A DNA stretch of 64,000 nucleotides from Mycobacterium fragae. Lineage in GTDB: Bacteria; Actinomycetota; Actinomycetes; Mycobacteriales; Mycobacteriaceae. Where the stretch lies: positions 62,001-126,000 of the forward strand of contig NZ_LQOW01000016.1 in NCBI RefSeq assembly GCF_002102185.1, in the 5' to 3' direction. The translations under genes and the position numbers were made by a program. A model generated the notes under the pieces. It saw only the letters and a program-made list of their open reading frames with translations. It did not search any database and was not told where the DNA came from. Shown here one piece after another: positions 1 through 13,021 of this stretch; within the stretch, counting starts at the first letter, position 1, and each line of letters begins with the position of its first letter.

Positions 1-570
1 TTGGACACCGCGGCATACCGATTGGCGCGCGAAACTTCCCTCCCGATCTTCGAGGTCGACCAGTCGATCAACATCGCCCGCAAGGCCAAGACCGTGCAGC
101 GGGTGCTGGGCGAGCCGCCGAAGTCGGTTCGACTGGTGGCGTTGGACTTCGAGCGCGACGAGCTGCTCACCACGTTGACCGAACAGGGTTATCACACCGA
201 CTATCGCACCTTCTTCGTCTGGGAGGGCGTGACCCAATACCTCACCGCCGACGCCGTGCACGCCACCCTGGACGGGCTGCGGCCGGTGGCGTCGGGTAGC
301 CGGCTGGTGTTCACGTATGTGCGGCGCGACTTCATCGAAGGCGTCAACCTCTACGGCGCAAAGCAGTTGTACCGCAAGGTTCGTCAACGCCGAGAGCTGT
401 GGCACTTCGGGCTGCAGCCCGAAGAAGTTGCGGAGTTTCTCGCCCGCTACGGTTGGCGGCCGATCGAACAGCTTGGGCCCGAGCAGATTGTGCAGCGCTA
501 CGTCAAGCCGACCGGTCGTAACCTCACTGCGTCGGAAATCGAGTGGTCCGTCTACGCCGAGAAGAGCTGA
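1..570 (+). CDS. S-adenosylmethionine-dependent methyltransferase, C-terminal part (5' end outside window)
   Basis: The frame is open from the first base. The first residues (LDTAAYRL) are the middle of the GAGLDT-type SAM-binding motif of the leucine carboxyl methyltransferase-like family (TIGR00027 type) that is expanded in mycobacteria. FEVDQ follows, where the acidic residue normally contacts the ribose of SAM. About 189 codons are visible. Full members have about 300, so roughly the first third lies upstream of the window. The family transfers methyl groups to unknown acceptors, and the substrate cannot be told from this fragment. The gene converges on rnj, with a strong hairpin between them. 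Confidence 0.8.
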   Translation: MDTAAYRLARETSLPIFEVDQSINIARKAKTVQRVLGEPPKSVRLVALDFERDELLTTLTEQGYHTDYRTFFVWEGVTQYLTADAVHATLDGLRPVASGSRLVFTYVRRDFIEGVNLYGAKQLYRKVRQRRELWHFGLQPEEVAEFLARYGWRPIEQLGPEQIVQRYVKPTGRNLTASEIEWSVYAEKS

Positions 571-591
571 GATGGCCCATTCGCCGCGACA

Positions 592-636
592 CTTAATCTA
601 TTGCGACGACACGCCGTGGATTCGCAATGGTTTAAG
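592..636. terminator. Bidirectional terminator-like hairpin between methyltransferase gene and rnj
   Basis: Arms 592-606 and 622-636 are 15 nt each and pair with one T-T mismatch and one G-T wobble around a 15-nt loop. The outer parts are CTTAA/TTAAG and the inner parts ATTGCGA/TCGCAAT. The hairpin lies 22 bases after the methyltransferase stop and 23 bases beyond the rnj stop, so it can end transcripts from both sides. No long U tract follows, which is usual for mycobacterial terminators. Confidence 0.6.
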
Positions 637-659
637 TTTCGGCGCGGAGGTTGCGGAAC

Positions 660-2336
660 CTAGACTTCGATGACGGTCGGCACGATCATCGGCTGGCGGC
701 GATACGTCTCGCCGACCCACTTGCCGACTGCGCGGCGTACCGCCTGGGCGATCCGGGCCGGTTCGGTGACATTCTCGGCCACCAGCGACTCCAACTCCGC
801 CTCGACCTTGCGCACGGCCGGCTCCAGCGCCTTGGGGTCTTCGGAGAAGCCGCGCGAGTGCAGATGCGGCGCGGCAGCGGGACGCCCGGTACCACGCCGC
901 ACCACCACGGTCACCGCGACGAAACCCGACGCCAGGATCAGCCGTTCACCCAGAGTGATGTCGCCGACGTCGCCGGTGATCAGGCCGTCGACGAACATCT
1001 TGCCGACCGGCACAGCGCCGGCGATCCTGGCCTTTCCACCGACCAGGTCGACGCTGACCCCGTTCTCCGCCAACAGGATTGACTCTTCCGGCACACCGGT
1101 GCTGGCGGCGAGCTTGGCGTTGGCCCGCAGCATCCGCCAGGTCCCGTGCACCGGCATGACATTGCGGGGCCGCACCCCGTTGTACAGGAACAGCAGTTCA
1201 CCGGAATAGGCGTGGCCCGAAACATGCACGCGGACTTGCTGATTGGTGACGACACGCGCCCCGATCTTGGACAGCTCGTCGATGATGCCGTACACGGCCT
1301 CCTCGTTGCCCGGTATCAGCGACGACGACAAGATGATCAGGTCGTCGGCGGTCAGCGTGATGCTGCGATGTTCGCCGCGTGACATCCGCGCCAGCGCCGA
1401 CATCGGCTCACCCTGAGTTCCGGTGGTGATCAGCACGATCTTTTCGGGCGGCATCATCTCGGCGGCACCGATGTCGATCAGGTCCGAATCGGCCGCCCGC
1501 AGGAATCCCAGCTCTCTGGCGATGCCCATGTTGCGCACCATCGACCGCCCGACGAACGACACCCGCCGGCCCAGCGCCACCGCGGCGTCGATGATCTGTT
1601 GCACCCGGTCGACGTTGGAGGCAAAGCATGCCACCAGCACCCGCCCGTGAGCGCCGCGGATCAGCCGGTGCAGCGTCGGCCCGATTTCGCTTTCGGACGG
1701 CCCGACGCCGGGGATCTCGGCGTTGGTCGAGTCGCACAGGAACAGGTCCACGCCGTCGTCGCCGAGCCGGGACATGCCGGGCAGGTCGGTGGGCCGGCCA
1801 TCCAGCGGCAACTGGTCCAGTTTGATGTCGCCGGTGTGCAATACGGTCCCGGCGCCGGTACGCACGGCGATGGCCAGCGCGTCCGGAATGGAGTGGTTGA
1901 CGGCGAAGTACTCGCACTCGAACACGCCGTGGGTGCTGCGCTGTCCCTCAGCGACCTCGATGAACACCGGTTTGAGGCCGTGCTCACGGCATTTCGCGGC
2001 GACCAGGGCCAGGGTGAACTTGGAGCCGACGACGGGAATGTCGGGACGCAGCTTGAGCAGGAACGGAATCGCCCCGATGTGGTCCTCGTGGGCGTGGGTG
2101 AGCACCAGCGCCTCTACGTCGTCGAGCCGGTCTTCGATATGACGCAGATCCGGCAGGATCAGGTCGACGGCCGGCTCGTCGTGGGTGGGAAACATCACGC
2201 CGCAGTCGATGATCAGCAACCGGCCCAGGTGCTCGAAAACGGTCATGTTGCGGCCGATTTCGCTGATGCCGCCGAGCGCGGTGACCCGCAGCCCGCCGAC
2301 GGTCAGGGGACCTGGCGGAGCGAGGTCTTGATTCAC
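660..2336 (-). CDS. rnj: Ribonuclease J
   Basis: This metallo-beta-lactamase/beta-CASP ribonuclease has 5'-3' exonuclease and endonuclease activity and acts in mRNA turnover and rRNA maturation. The metal-binding HAHEDH motif is visible at about residue 80, followed by the beta-CASP and C-terminal domains. The product is 558 residues, the same length as the Mtb protein, if translation starts at GTG 2336. The open frame runs on into dapA, but that extension has no family similarity. The start is 7 bases after the dapA stop, so the two genes are almost certainly cotranscribed, as in Mtb. Confidence 0.93.
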   Translation of the reverse strand: MNQDLAPPGPLTVGGLRVTALGGISEIGRNMTVFEHLGRLLIIDCGVMFPTHDEPAVDLILPDLRHIEDRLDDVEALVLTHAHEDHIGAIPFLLKLRPDIPVVGSKFTLALVAAKCREHGLKPVFIEVAEGQRSTHGVFECEYFAVNHSIPDALAIAVRTGAGTVLHTGDIKLDQLPLDGRPTDLPGMSRLGDDGVDLFLCDSTNAEIPGVGPSESEIGPTLHRLIRGAHGRVLVACFASNVDRVQQIIDAAVALGRRVSFVGRSMVRNMGIARELGFLRAADSDLIDIGAAEMMPPEKIVLITTGTQGEPMSALARMSRGEHRSITLTADDLIILSSSLIPGNEEAVYGIIDELSKIGARVVTNQQVRVHVSGHAYSGELLFLYNGVRPRNVMPVHGTWRMLRANAKLAASTGVPEESILLAENGVSVDLVGGKARIAGAVPVGKMFVDGLITGDVGDITLGERLILASGFVAVTVVVRRGTGRPAAAPHLHSRGFSEDPKALEPAVRKVEAELESLVAENVTEPARIAQAVRRAVGKWVGETYRRQPMIVPTVIEV

Positions 2337-2343
2337 CGCTGGC

Positions 2344-3270
<927 letters not shown>

Positions 3271-4023
3271 TCAAGCTTCCATGGCCAGCGGACTGGTGGC
3301 CACCTCGGTGCCGTCGGCCAACTCGGCGATCTGGAAATCGGCGAACACCGCGGGCGCGGCGTCGACGAGCTGGCGCAGGCACGCGATGGCCAGCCGCCGG
3401 ATTTCCACGTCGGCTTGCTCGCTGCCCCGCATCGCAATGAAATGCCGCCAGGCTCGGTAGTTGCCGGTGACCACGATGCGGGTCTCGGTGGCGTTGGGCA
3501 GCACGGCGCGTGCGGCCTGCCGGGCCTGTTTTCGGCGCAACTGCGCGTTGGGCTCGTCGGCGAACTTGGCTTCCAGCCGGCCCAGCAGCTCGGTGTAGGT
3601 GGCCCGGCTGGCATCGGCGGCCGCGGCGAGGATCTGCTGCAGCTCCGGGTCGTCTTCCATGCCGGGCGGCACCACGACCTGCGACTGCCTCTCCGGCACG
3701 TAGCGCTGCGACAGTTGTGAATAGGAGAAGTGCCGATGCCGGATCAGCTCGTGAGTGCAAGACCGCGAAATGCCGGTGATGTAGAACGACACGCTCGCGT
3801 GCTCGAGCACCGAGAGATGCCCGACGTCGATGATGTGCTTGAGATAGCCGGCGTTGGTCGCGGTTTTGGGGTTGGGCTTGGACCAGCTCTGGTAGCACGC
3901 CCGGCCGGCGAACTCGACGAGTGCCTGGCCGCCGTCAGCGTCGGTACTCCATGGCACATCCGGCGGCGCGAAGAACTCTGTCTTGGCGATCAGTTGCACA
4001 CGCAACGCCGCGGTCTCGGCCAC
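3271..4023 (-). CDS. thyX: Flavin-dependent thymidylate synthase ThyX
   Basis: ThyX makes dTMP from dUMP using FAD, NADPH and methylenetetrahydrofolate, and releases tetrahydrofolate. The ThyX signature RHR-x7-S is present as [11 protein letters not shown] near residue 95, and a second conserved stretch is [19 protein letters not shown]. Start GTG 4023 gives 250 residues, equal to the Mtb protein. A TAGGGT hexamer ends 7 nt before this GTG and overlaps the stop of the upstream acetyltransferase gene. The classical ThyA is also encoded here (7144-7944), so the organism keeps both routes to dTMP. Confidence 0.95.
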   Translation of the reverse strand: MAETAALRVQLIAKTEFFAPPDVPWSTDADGGQALVEFAGRACYQSWSKPNPKTATNAGYLKHIIDVGHLSVLEHASVSFYITGISRSCTHELIRHRHFSYSQLSQRYVPERQSQVVVPPGMEDDPELQQILAAAADASRATYTELLGRLEAKFADEPNAQLRRKQARQAARAVLPNATETRIVVTGNYRAWRHFIAMRGSEQADVEIRRLAIACLRQLVDAAPAVFADFQIAELADGTEVATSPLAMEA

Positions 4024-4030
4024 GGCGCCA

Positions 4031-4036
4031 ACCCTA
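4031..4036 (-). promoter_or_regulatory. Putative -10 element of thyX
   Basis: TAGGGT on the minus strand ends 7 nt before GTG 4023, a leaderless arrangement. It coincides with the stop codon of the acetyltransferase gene. Confidence 0.5.
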
Positions 4037-4600
4037 ACTGGTGGCTGTCGTGAGCCCGCCGCGACGCAGTGAGCCGATCCAGGCGTCGCGCCGCTCACCT
4101 CGCTGTTCGAGCAGACCCCGCACGGTCCCCTCCATCCGGAACCCGCACCGCTCCGCGACCCGCCGCGACGCAACGTTGCCCACCTGTGCCCGCCAGTGCA
4201 CCACCTGGATGTCGGGCAGTTCGAACGCCCACGCCAGCGCCAGCCGCAGTGCCCGGCTCATCACGCCCCTGCCTCGCGCCCATGGAGCCAACCCGAAGCC
4301 CACCTCGGCGCCGCCAACGCCGTCGAACCGCAGGTCCACGCTTCCCGCGAAGCGCCCCTGGTGCTCGATGGCGAACGTTGCGACGTTGGCCCGCCAGCCC
4401 TCGGCTACCCGCCGCAGAAACTCGTGCGCGTCGGTCTCCTGATACGGCACCGGCACGGTGGTCCAGCGCTGAAACTCCGGATCCTGGCATTGCGCCACGA
4501 TGTCGTTCACGTCCTGCGGACACGGCGGCCGCAACCGTAGATCCGGCCCGTCGGTCAGCTCGGGAGCCGCCGGGAGACGAACGGGTTTGCCCGACGTCAT
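4034..4600 (-). CDS. GNAT-family N-acetyltransferase (RimJ/RimL type)
   Basis: The 188-residue protein has the layout of a RimJ/RimL-like GNAT. An N-terminal LRLRPP strand is followed by an acetyl-CoA pyrophosphate loop near [14 protein letters not shown], then the [19 protein letters not shown] stretch typical of the subfamily. These enzymes acetylate protein N-termini or small amines, and the substrate here is unknown. Its ATG overlaps the stop of the YcaQ-like gene as ATGA (4597-4600), so the two are translationally coupled. Confidence 0.8.
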   Translation of the reverse strand: MTSGKPVRLPAAPELTDGPDLRLRPPCPQDVNDIVAQCQDPEFQRWTTVPVPYQETDAHEFLRRVAEGWRANVATFAIEHQGRFAGSVDLRFDGVGGAEVGFGLAPWARGRGVMSRALRLALAWAFELPDIQVVHWRAQVGNVASRRVAERCGFRMEGTVRGLLEQRGERRDAWIGSLRRGGLTTATS

Positions 4601-5817
4601 CGCGACATCCTCAGCTGCGCCGCCAGATCGCCGCGGTCACCGATCGTCACGCCCGCCAACCCCAGCCAGGCGGCCATGGTTTCCAGCTCGGTGCTCAGCG
4701 CCGCGGCCACCCGCGACGGCGACCGATCCTCTTCGATGAACGCGCCGACGACATGCAGGGCGTTCGCCGCACGGTCGGCCTTGAGGTCGACCCGGGCAAC
4801 CAGCTCACCGTCGAGCAGAAACGGCCACACGTAGTAGCCGAATTGGCGCTTGGCGGCCGGCGTGTAGATCTCCAGGCGGTAGGAGAACCCGAACAGTCGC
4901 TCGACCCGGGGCCGGAAGAAGATCAGCGGGTCGAACGGGCACAGCAGGGCCGTGCCGCTGTCGACGCGCGGCACCGAGCGCCCGGCACGCAGGTATGCCG
5001 GTGCGGACCACCCGTCGACGTCGACTTGTTCGAGCTCGCCGTCGGCGACCAACTTGGCGATCGCGGGCTTGGCCTGATCGGCGGCCAGCCGGAAATAGTC
5101 GCGGATGTCGGCTTCGGTGCCCACACCCAGCGCGGTGGCCGCCCGCAGCGTGAGCTCGCGGACTGCGTCGTCCTCGTCGATTTCACGGGTCAGCACCTCG
5201 TGGGGCAACACCCGCTCGGTCAGGTCGTAGTGCCGGGCGAACCCCACCCGGGTGGCCGTGGTCAGCACACCGGAGGAGAACAGTGCCTCGGCGACCCACT
5301 TGGTGTCGCTGCGTTTCCACCAGGCGCCTTTGGCGGAGCGGGGTGCCGCGGCGAGATGCGCCTCGATCTGGCCGGCGGTCGACGGCCCGAGCTCGGTCAC
5401 GGCGGCGACGATGTCGTCGGCCAGTTGCGGGTTGGCCTTGACGATATGGGTGCCCCAGCGACCATGCCGGTACCGGCGCATTCGCCAGCGCAGCAACGGC
5501 CAGTCGTCGACGGCCATCAACGCCGCCTCATGCGCCCAGTACTCCACCAGCAGCCGCGGTGAGCGCGCGCTATGGCTCCAGGCGGCGCGGTCCAGGACGT
5601 CGCGGTCGTAGGGACCGAGGCGGCTGAACACCGGCGCATAGTGGGCGCGCACCGCCACCGACACGGAGTCGAGCTGCAGCACCTGGATGCGCGAGATCAG
5701 CCTCCGCAGGTGCGTGCGGGTGACGGGTCCGGCCGGCCGCTGTTCGGTGAAGCCTTGCGCCGCAACGGCTATCCGGCGGGCCTGCGGCGCTGTCAGCCTA
5801 CGGCTTCGGGCCGGCAC
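4597..5817 (-). CDS. YcaQ/AlkX-type winged-helix DNA glycosylase (HTH_42 family)
   Basis: The 406-residue product has the full length and pattern of the HTH_42 (AlkZ/YcaQ) family, made of tandem winged-helix domains that excise bulky or crosslinking alkyl lesions from DNA. The catalytic Gln-X-Asp signature of the YcaQ branch is visible as QLDS in the segment IQVLQLDSVSV, near residue 48; the AlkZ branch has Q-X-Q. Other conserved parts are LVEYWAHEAALM and the CPFDPLIFFRPR stretch. The start is GTG 5817, with TATTCT ending 7 nt before it. A role in crosslink repair is inferred from the family. Confidence 0.8.
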   Translation of the reverse strand: MPARSRRLTAPQARRIAVAAQGFTEQRPAGPVTRTHLRRLISRIQVLQLDSVSVAVRAHYAPVFSRLGPYDRDVLDRAAWSHSARSPRLLVEYWAHEAALMAVDDWPLLRWRMRRYRHGRWGTHIVKANPQLADDIVAAVTELGPSTAGQIEAHLAAAPRSAKGAWWKRSDTKWVAEALFSSGVLTTATRVGFARHYDLTERVLPHEVLTREIDEDDAVRELTLRAATALGVGTEADIRDYFRLAADQAKPAIAKLVADGELEQVDVDGWSAPAYLRAGRSVPRVDSGTALLCPFDPLIFFRPRVERLFGFSYRLEIYTPAAKRQFGYYVWPFLLDGELVARVDLKADRAANALHVVGAFIEEDRSPSRVAAALSTELETMAAWLGLAGVTIGDRGDLAAQLRMSR

Positions 5818-5824
5818 GCCGCTG

Positions 5825-5830
5825 AGAATA
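5825..5830 (-). promoter_or_regulatory. Putative -10 element of the YcaQ-like gene
   Basis: TATTCT on the minus strand ends 7 nt before GTG 5817. It is one of the best matches to TATAAT among the leaderless-type promoters in this window. Confidence 0.5.
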
Positions 5831-5841
5831 CCGACCCACCC

Positions 5842-6576
5842 TCACCCGGTGCTTCTCTTCTGCTCGAACGGCACTACGACACCGGCCTCCGGCGGTTTGT
5901 CGCGTTCTTGGTATGCCGCCTCCAGAGCCGCCGGAATCGTTTCAAATCCGCGGTAGACGTCCATCAGTTGCTCGAGGATCTGGAGTCGCTGCTGACGGGC
6001 CTCGTCCAGCACCCGTACCGCCTCCTCACGAACGCGATCAGCCTCCCGCTTGGCGTCCGCGAGCAGCTGGTCTCGCTCCTGCGCGGCCTTCTGCCGCTCG
6101 TCATCGATCGCCGATTGCGTTTCAGCGCGCATCTTGGTGAGCTTTGCCTCCAGTTTGCTCTTGGCTTCAGCACACTCGGCCGCCGCGGCGCTTCGCTGCG
6201 CCGCCGTTTCCGCCAACATCTCATCATGCTTTTGGCGCGCGGCCTCCGCCTCCGACTCAATCGCCGCCACGAGCGCCGCTACCTCAGCCTTTGCCTCGGC
6301 ATGCATCCGAGCAACCTCGTCGACCACATGCTGCATCAGTTTGGCCATGCGATGCGCCATCGCGTGTGGCGATGGCGAGGTGTCGTTGAGGACGGCGATT
6401 TCGTTTCGCAGCGCGGCTGTTTCATCGGCGGATGCCCTCAGCCGGGTCCCTAAGCGCTCGATGTCGTCGAGCAGCGACTGCTGCTCGGCGGTCGACTCCT
6501 CGATGTAGGCATCGACGGCCATCGGATCGTAGCCCAGGAGAACACGAGGGAACTTGTGTGCTGGTCCGGTATTCAC
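5842..6576 (-). CDS. DivIVA-like coiled-coil protein
   Basis: The 244-residue protein starts with a short region containing GYDPMAVDAYIEE, which resembles the beginning of DivIVA/Wag31-type proteins. A long, highly charged coiled coil rich in Ala, Glu, Arg and Lys covers about residues 30-215. No membrane segment is visible. GTG 6576 was chosen because GGAAGGAGAA lies 7 nt before it; the open frame continues upstream without family similarity. A role in cell-envelope or polar organisation is only a guess from the architecture. The dfrA stop lies 91 bases upstream. Confidence 0.7.
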   Translation of the reverse strand: MNTGPAHKFPRVLLGYDPMAVDAYIEESTAEQQSLLDDIERLGTRLRASADETAALRNEIAVLNDTSPSPHAMAHRMAKLMQHVVDEVARMHAEAKAEVAALVAAIESEAEAARQKHDEMLAETAAQRSAAAAECAEAKSKLEAKLTKMRAETQSAIDDERQKAAQERDQLLADAKREADRVREEAVRVLDEARQQRLQILEQLMDVYRGFETIPAALEAAYQERDKPPEAGVVVPFEQKRSTG

Positions 6577-6667
6577 GCCCGATTCTCCTTCCTGAAATGC
6601 CTGGTAAACCAACAGAAACCGACCCAAGTCGAGTATGTCACGGTTTGCCTGCCGGTGGACAGTTTCG

Positions 6668-7147
6668 TCATCGCCGGCGGTAGCTGTGTAGTCGGTAGCG
6701 CAGTCCGGACCGGCTGAGCTGCCACTCCCCCGTCGCACCGACCCAGGTCTCGTCGAGCACCGGGGCAAGGACATCGCCGTCGTCGCGCGGCAAGTCGATG
6801 TCGATTTCGGTGACCTCACAGCGGGTGGCGCGCGGCATCGCCAGCGCGTAAAGCTGCTCGCCGCCGATCACCCAGCTATCCGGATCGGCCAGCGCTTCTT
6901 CCAGTGTGCTCACGACCTCAGCGCCCTCAGCCATATAGCCAGTCTGGCGGGTGACTACGACATTTCTGCGGCCCGGCAACGGTCGAACCTTGGCCGGCAG
7001 TGACTCCCAGGTGCGACGGCCCATCACCACGGTGTGACCGATGGTGAGCTCCTTGAACCGGGCCAGGTCTTCGGGCAGCTGCCATGGAATGCCACCGCCG
7101 CGGCCGATGATCCCCGATGTCGACTGAGCCCAGATCAGGCCTGTCAT
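6668..7147 (-). CDS. dfrA: Dihydrofolate reductase
   Basis: The enzyme reduces dihydrofolate to tetrahydrofolate with NADPH. It is 159 residues, as in Mtb. Visible family features are [18 protein letters not shown] at the N-terminus with the W-x-L-PEDL substrate loop, the NADPH-binding GRRTWESLP, and WVIGGEQLY. Its ATG overlaps the thyA stop as ATGA. This pairs the enzyme that consumes methylenetetrahydrofolate with the one that regenerates tetrahydrofolate. Confidence 0.95.
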   Translation of the reverse strand: MTGLIWAQSTSGIIGRGGGIPWQLPEDLARFKELTIGHTVVMGRRTWESLPAKVRPLPGRRNVVVTRQTGYMAEGAEVVSTLEEALADPDSWVIGGEQLYALAMPRATRCEVTEIDIDLPRDDGDVLAPVLDETWVGATGEWQLSRSGLRYRLHSYRRR

Positions 7148-7944
7148 ACCGCGACGGGCGCTTTGATCGCCGGATGCGGATCGTAGCCCTTGATGACGAC
7201 GTCCTCGTAGCTGTAGTCGAAGATCGAATCACGATGCGCCAGAACCAATTCCGGGTACGGCCGTGGTTCGCGGCTGAGCTGTAGACGCACTTGCTCGACG
7301 TGGTTGTCGTAGATGTGGCAGTCACCGCCGGTCCAGATGAACTCACCGACGGTCAGACCGGCCTGCGCGGCCATCATGTGGGTCAGCAGTGCATAGCTGG
7401 CGATGTTGAACGGCACCCCGAGGAACAGGTCGGCGCTGCGCTGGTAGAGCTGACAGCTCAGCCGGCCGTCGGCCACATAGAACTGAAACAGCACATGACA
7501 CGGCGCCAGCGCCATCGCCGGGATGTCGCCGACGTTCCACGCCGACACGATGATGCGCCGCGAATCCGGGTCGGTGCGCAACAGCTCCAGCGCCGCGGAG
7601 ATCTGGTCGACGTGCTCGCCGGACGGAGTTGGCCACGACCGCCACTGCACGCCGTAGACCGGACCGAGATCGCCTGTGGGACTGGCCCATTCGTCCCAAA
7701 TGGTGATTCCGTGTTCCTGTAACCACCTCACGTTGGAGTCGCCGCGCAAAAACCACAGCAGCTCGTAGACCACCGACTTCAGGTGCACCTTCTTGGTGGT
7801 GATCAGCGGGAAACCGGCCGACAGGTCATAGCGCATCTGGTGGCCGAACAGGCTGCGGGTTCCGGTGCCGGTTCGGTCGGCTTTGGGCGTGCCCCGCTCC
7901 AGGACCAGCCGCAGCAGATCCTCGTACGGCGTGGCGATCGGCAC
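7144..7944 (-). CDS. thyA: Thymidylate synthase ThyA
   Basis: ThyA methylates dUMP with methylenetetrahydrofolate and yields dihydrofolate, which DfrA downstream reduces. The 266-residue sequence shows RTGTGT near the N-terminus, the catalytic Cys in APCHVLFQF, and the dUMP-binding RRIIVSAWN and [13 protein letters not shown] blocks. The start GTG 7944 lies 6 nt after a TAAGCT hexamer. The gene is divergent from the dienelactone hydrolase-like gene, with 42 bases between the start codons. Confidence 0.95.
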   Translation of the reverse strand: MPIATPYEDLLRLVLERGTPKADRTGTGTRSLFGHQMRYDLSAGFPLITTKKVHLKSVVYELLWFLRGDSNVRWLQEHGITIWDEWASPTGDLGPVYGVQWRSWPTPSGEHVDQISAALELLRTDPDSRRIIVSAWNVGDIPAMALAPCHVLFQFYVADGRLSCQLYQRSADLFLGVPFNIASYALLTHMMAAQAGLTVGEFIWTGGDCHIYDNHVEQVRLQLSREPRPYPELVLAHRDSIFDYSYEDVVIKGYDPHPAIKAPVAV

Positions 7945-7950
7945 GCGGCC

Positions 7951-7956
7951 AGCTTA
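7951..7956 (-). promoter_or_regulatory. Putative -10 element of thyA-dfrA
   Basis: TAAGCT on the minus strand ends 6 nt before GTG 7944, which predicts a leaderless thyA-dfrA transcript. Confidence 0.5.
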
Positions 7957-7986
7957 CGTCGAAAGCCGGGGAGTAAAACGGTAGCC

Positions 7987-8727
7987 ATGCCGAACATCAC
8001 CGACACCGTCAAGACGCAGGACGGCGACTGCACCGTCCGCCTGTTCACCCCCGACGGGGAGGGTCCATGGCCGGGTGTCGTCATGTACCCCGACGCCGGC
8101 GGGGTGCGCGACACCTTCTACGAAATGGCCGCCAAATTGGCCGGCTTCGGGTACGCCGTGCTGCTGCCCGACGTCTACTACCGTCTTGGCGACTGGGCCC
8201 CGATCGACATGAAGACCGCGTTCGGCGATCCCGAGGAACGCACGCGGCTGATGAAGATGATCGGCAGCGTGACACCGATGATGATGGCCCTGGACGCCGG
8301 GTCTTTCTTCGATTACTTGGCGAGTCGCCCGGAGGTGAGCGGGGAGCGCTTCGGCACGACCGGTTACTGCATGGGCGGGCGGACGTCGATCGTGGTGGCC
8401 GGCCGGCAACCGGACCGGGTGGCGGCCGCGGCGTCGTTCCATGGCGGCGGGCTGGTGACCGACAACGCCGACAGCCCACATCTGCGGGCCGGCGACATTC
8501 AGGCGGCGATCTATGTGGCCGGCGCGGAGAACGATGCGTCGTTCACATCCGAACACGCCGAGCAGCTGGACAAGGCGCTGACGGCGGCCGGCGTCGAGCA
8601 CACCATCGAAACCTATCCCGCAGCCCACGGGTTCGCCGTCCCGGACAACGAGCCCTACGACGCCGCCGCGGCCGACCGGCATTGGGCAGCGACGCGGGAC
8701 TTCTTCGCCTCACATCTGAAGGGTTAG
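7987..8727 (+). CDS. Dienelactone hydrolase family protein (Rv2765-like)
   Basis: This alpha/beta hydrolase of 246 residues has the dienelactone hydrolase pattern. The nucleophile is Cys in GYCMGGR, Asp follows in the AGAENDASF region, and the catalytic His is in HGFAVPD. The family hydrolyses lactones or esters, and the physiological substrate in mycobacteria is unknown. The start ATG 7987 gives the same length as the Mtb homologue next to thyA; the longer open frame runs back over the thyA start and is not family-like. The F420-type oxidoreductase gene follows after 9 bases on the same strand. Confidence 0.85.
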   Translation: MPNITDTVKTQDGDCTVRLFTPDGEGPWPGVVMYPDAGGVRDTFYEMAAKLAGFGYAVLLPDVYYRLGDWAPIDMKTAFGDPEERTRLMKMIGSVTPMMMALDAGSFFDYLASRPEVSGERFGTTGYCMGGRTSIVVAGRQPDRVAAAASFHGGGLVTDNADSPHLRAGDIQAAIYVAGAENDASFTSEHAEQLDKALTAAGVEHTIETYPAAHGFAVPDNEPYDAAAADRHWAATRDFFASHLKG

Positions 8728-8736
8728 TCGGCGCGC

Positions 8737-11806
<3,070 letters not shown>

Positions 11807-11810
<4 letters not shown>

Positions 11811-13000
11811 CGGTCCAGGTCCTTCCACGCGACGTCTTTGTCGACCCGATGTTCCGGGGGCAGCCCGAGGATTCGCTCGGAAATCGTGTTGCGCAAGATC
11901 TCCGACGTGCCGCCCTCGATCGAATTGCCCCTGGCCCGCAGATAGCGATACCCGGGCTCGCGGCCGGTGAAATCGACCACATCCGGCTGGCGCATGGTCC
12001 AATCGTCATAGCGCAGGCCGGATTCCGCGTGTAGTTCGATTTCGAACCCCGAAACCGTCTGTGCCAGCCGGGCAAACGCCACCTTCATGCCGGCGCCCTC
12101 CGGCCCTGGCTGACCGGCGGTGAGTCGCTGGCGCAGCCGCAGGCCGGTCAGCCGGGTGACCTCGGCTTCCACCCACAGCCGCATCAGCTCGTCGTGCATT
12201 GCCGGATTGCGCAGCTGCGGGTCGGAGCGCCACGCTTCGGCGACCTTGCCGATCATCCCGGTTTCCCGTCCGCTGCCGGCCAGCGAGCCGATGGCAACCC
12301 GCTCGTTGTTGAGCGTGGTCGTCGCCACCTTCCAGCCGCCGCCCACGGCGCCGAGCCGGTTCGCGTCGGGCACTCGGACATCGGTCAGGAACACCTCGTT
12401 GAACTCGGCCTCTCCGGTGATTTGGCGCAGCGGGCGGACCTCGACGCCGTCGACCGTCATGTCACACAGGAAGTAGGTCAGCCCTTGGTGTTTGGGAACG
12501 TTCGGGTCGGTGCGCGCGACCAGGATCGCCATCTGCGCGTTCTGGGCGCTCGACGTCCACACCTTCTGCCCGTTGACAATCCAGTCGTCCCCATCCCGGA
12601 CCGCGCGTGTGGTGACCCCGGCCAAGTCCGACCCGGCACCCGGCTCGCTGAACAGCTGGCAGTAGATGTGTTCGCCGGTGAACAACGGCCGCAGGAACTT
12701 TCGTTGTTGTTCGGCGCTACCGAACGCTGCGATCGTCGGCGCCGCCATGCCCATCCCGATGCCGTTGCGTCCACCGCCGCCCGGCGGCGCGCCCACGCCG
12801 GCCAGTTCGGCTTCGACGTGCGCTTGAAAGTCCCGCGGCAGGTCGAGCCCTCCACTGCCGACCGGGAAATGCACCCACGCCAGGCCGGCATCGAACCGCG
12901 CACCCAGGAAATCGCGAGGGTCGCTGCTCACCGGATCGTGCTCTTTCAGCAGCGTCTGCAGCCGCGAGTCCAGGTCTGCTGTTATATCGTCAGCGCCCAT
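11807..13000 (-). CDS. Acyl-CoA dehydrogenase, catalytic partner
   Basis: The 397-residue protein contains QLFSEPGAGSDLAG and the VNGQKVWTSSA flavin-contact stretch. It also has GNSIEGGTSEILRNTISERI, in which the Glu is the likely catalytic base that removes the alpha proton of the acyl-CoA. It is coupled to the downstream dehydrogenase-like subunit by an ATGA overlap. Together they should introduce a double bond into an acyl-CoA, possibly of a branched, cyclic or steroid-derived chain as for other mycobacterial pairs. The SDR gene lies 21 bases upstream. Confidence 0.88.
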
Positions 13001-13021
13001 TGCCGCCTCCCTTGTTCGGCC

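Noticed and set aside
4069..5562. 497-codon plus-strand frame opposite the YcaQ-like and acetyltransferase genes
   Set aside because: Composition is the mirror of the minus-strand genes, dominated by Arg/Pro/His, with no motif or ribosome site.
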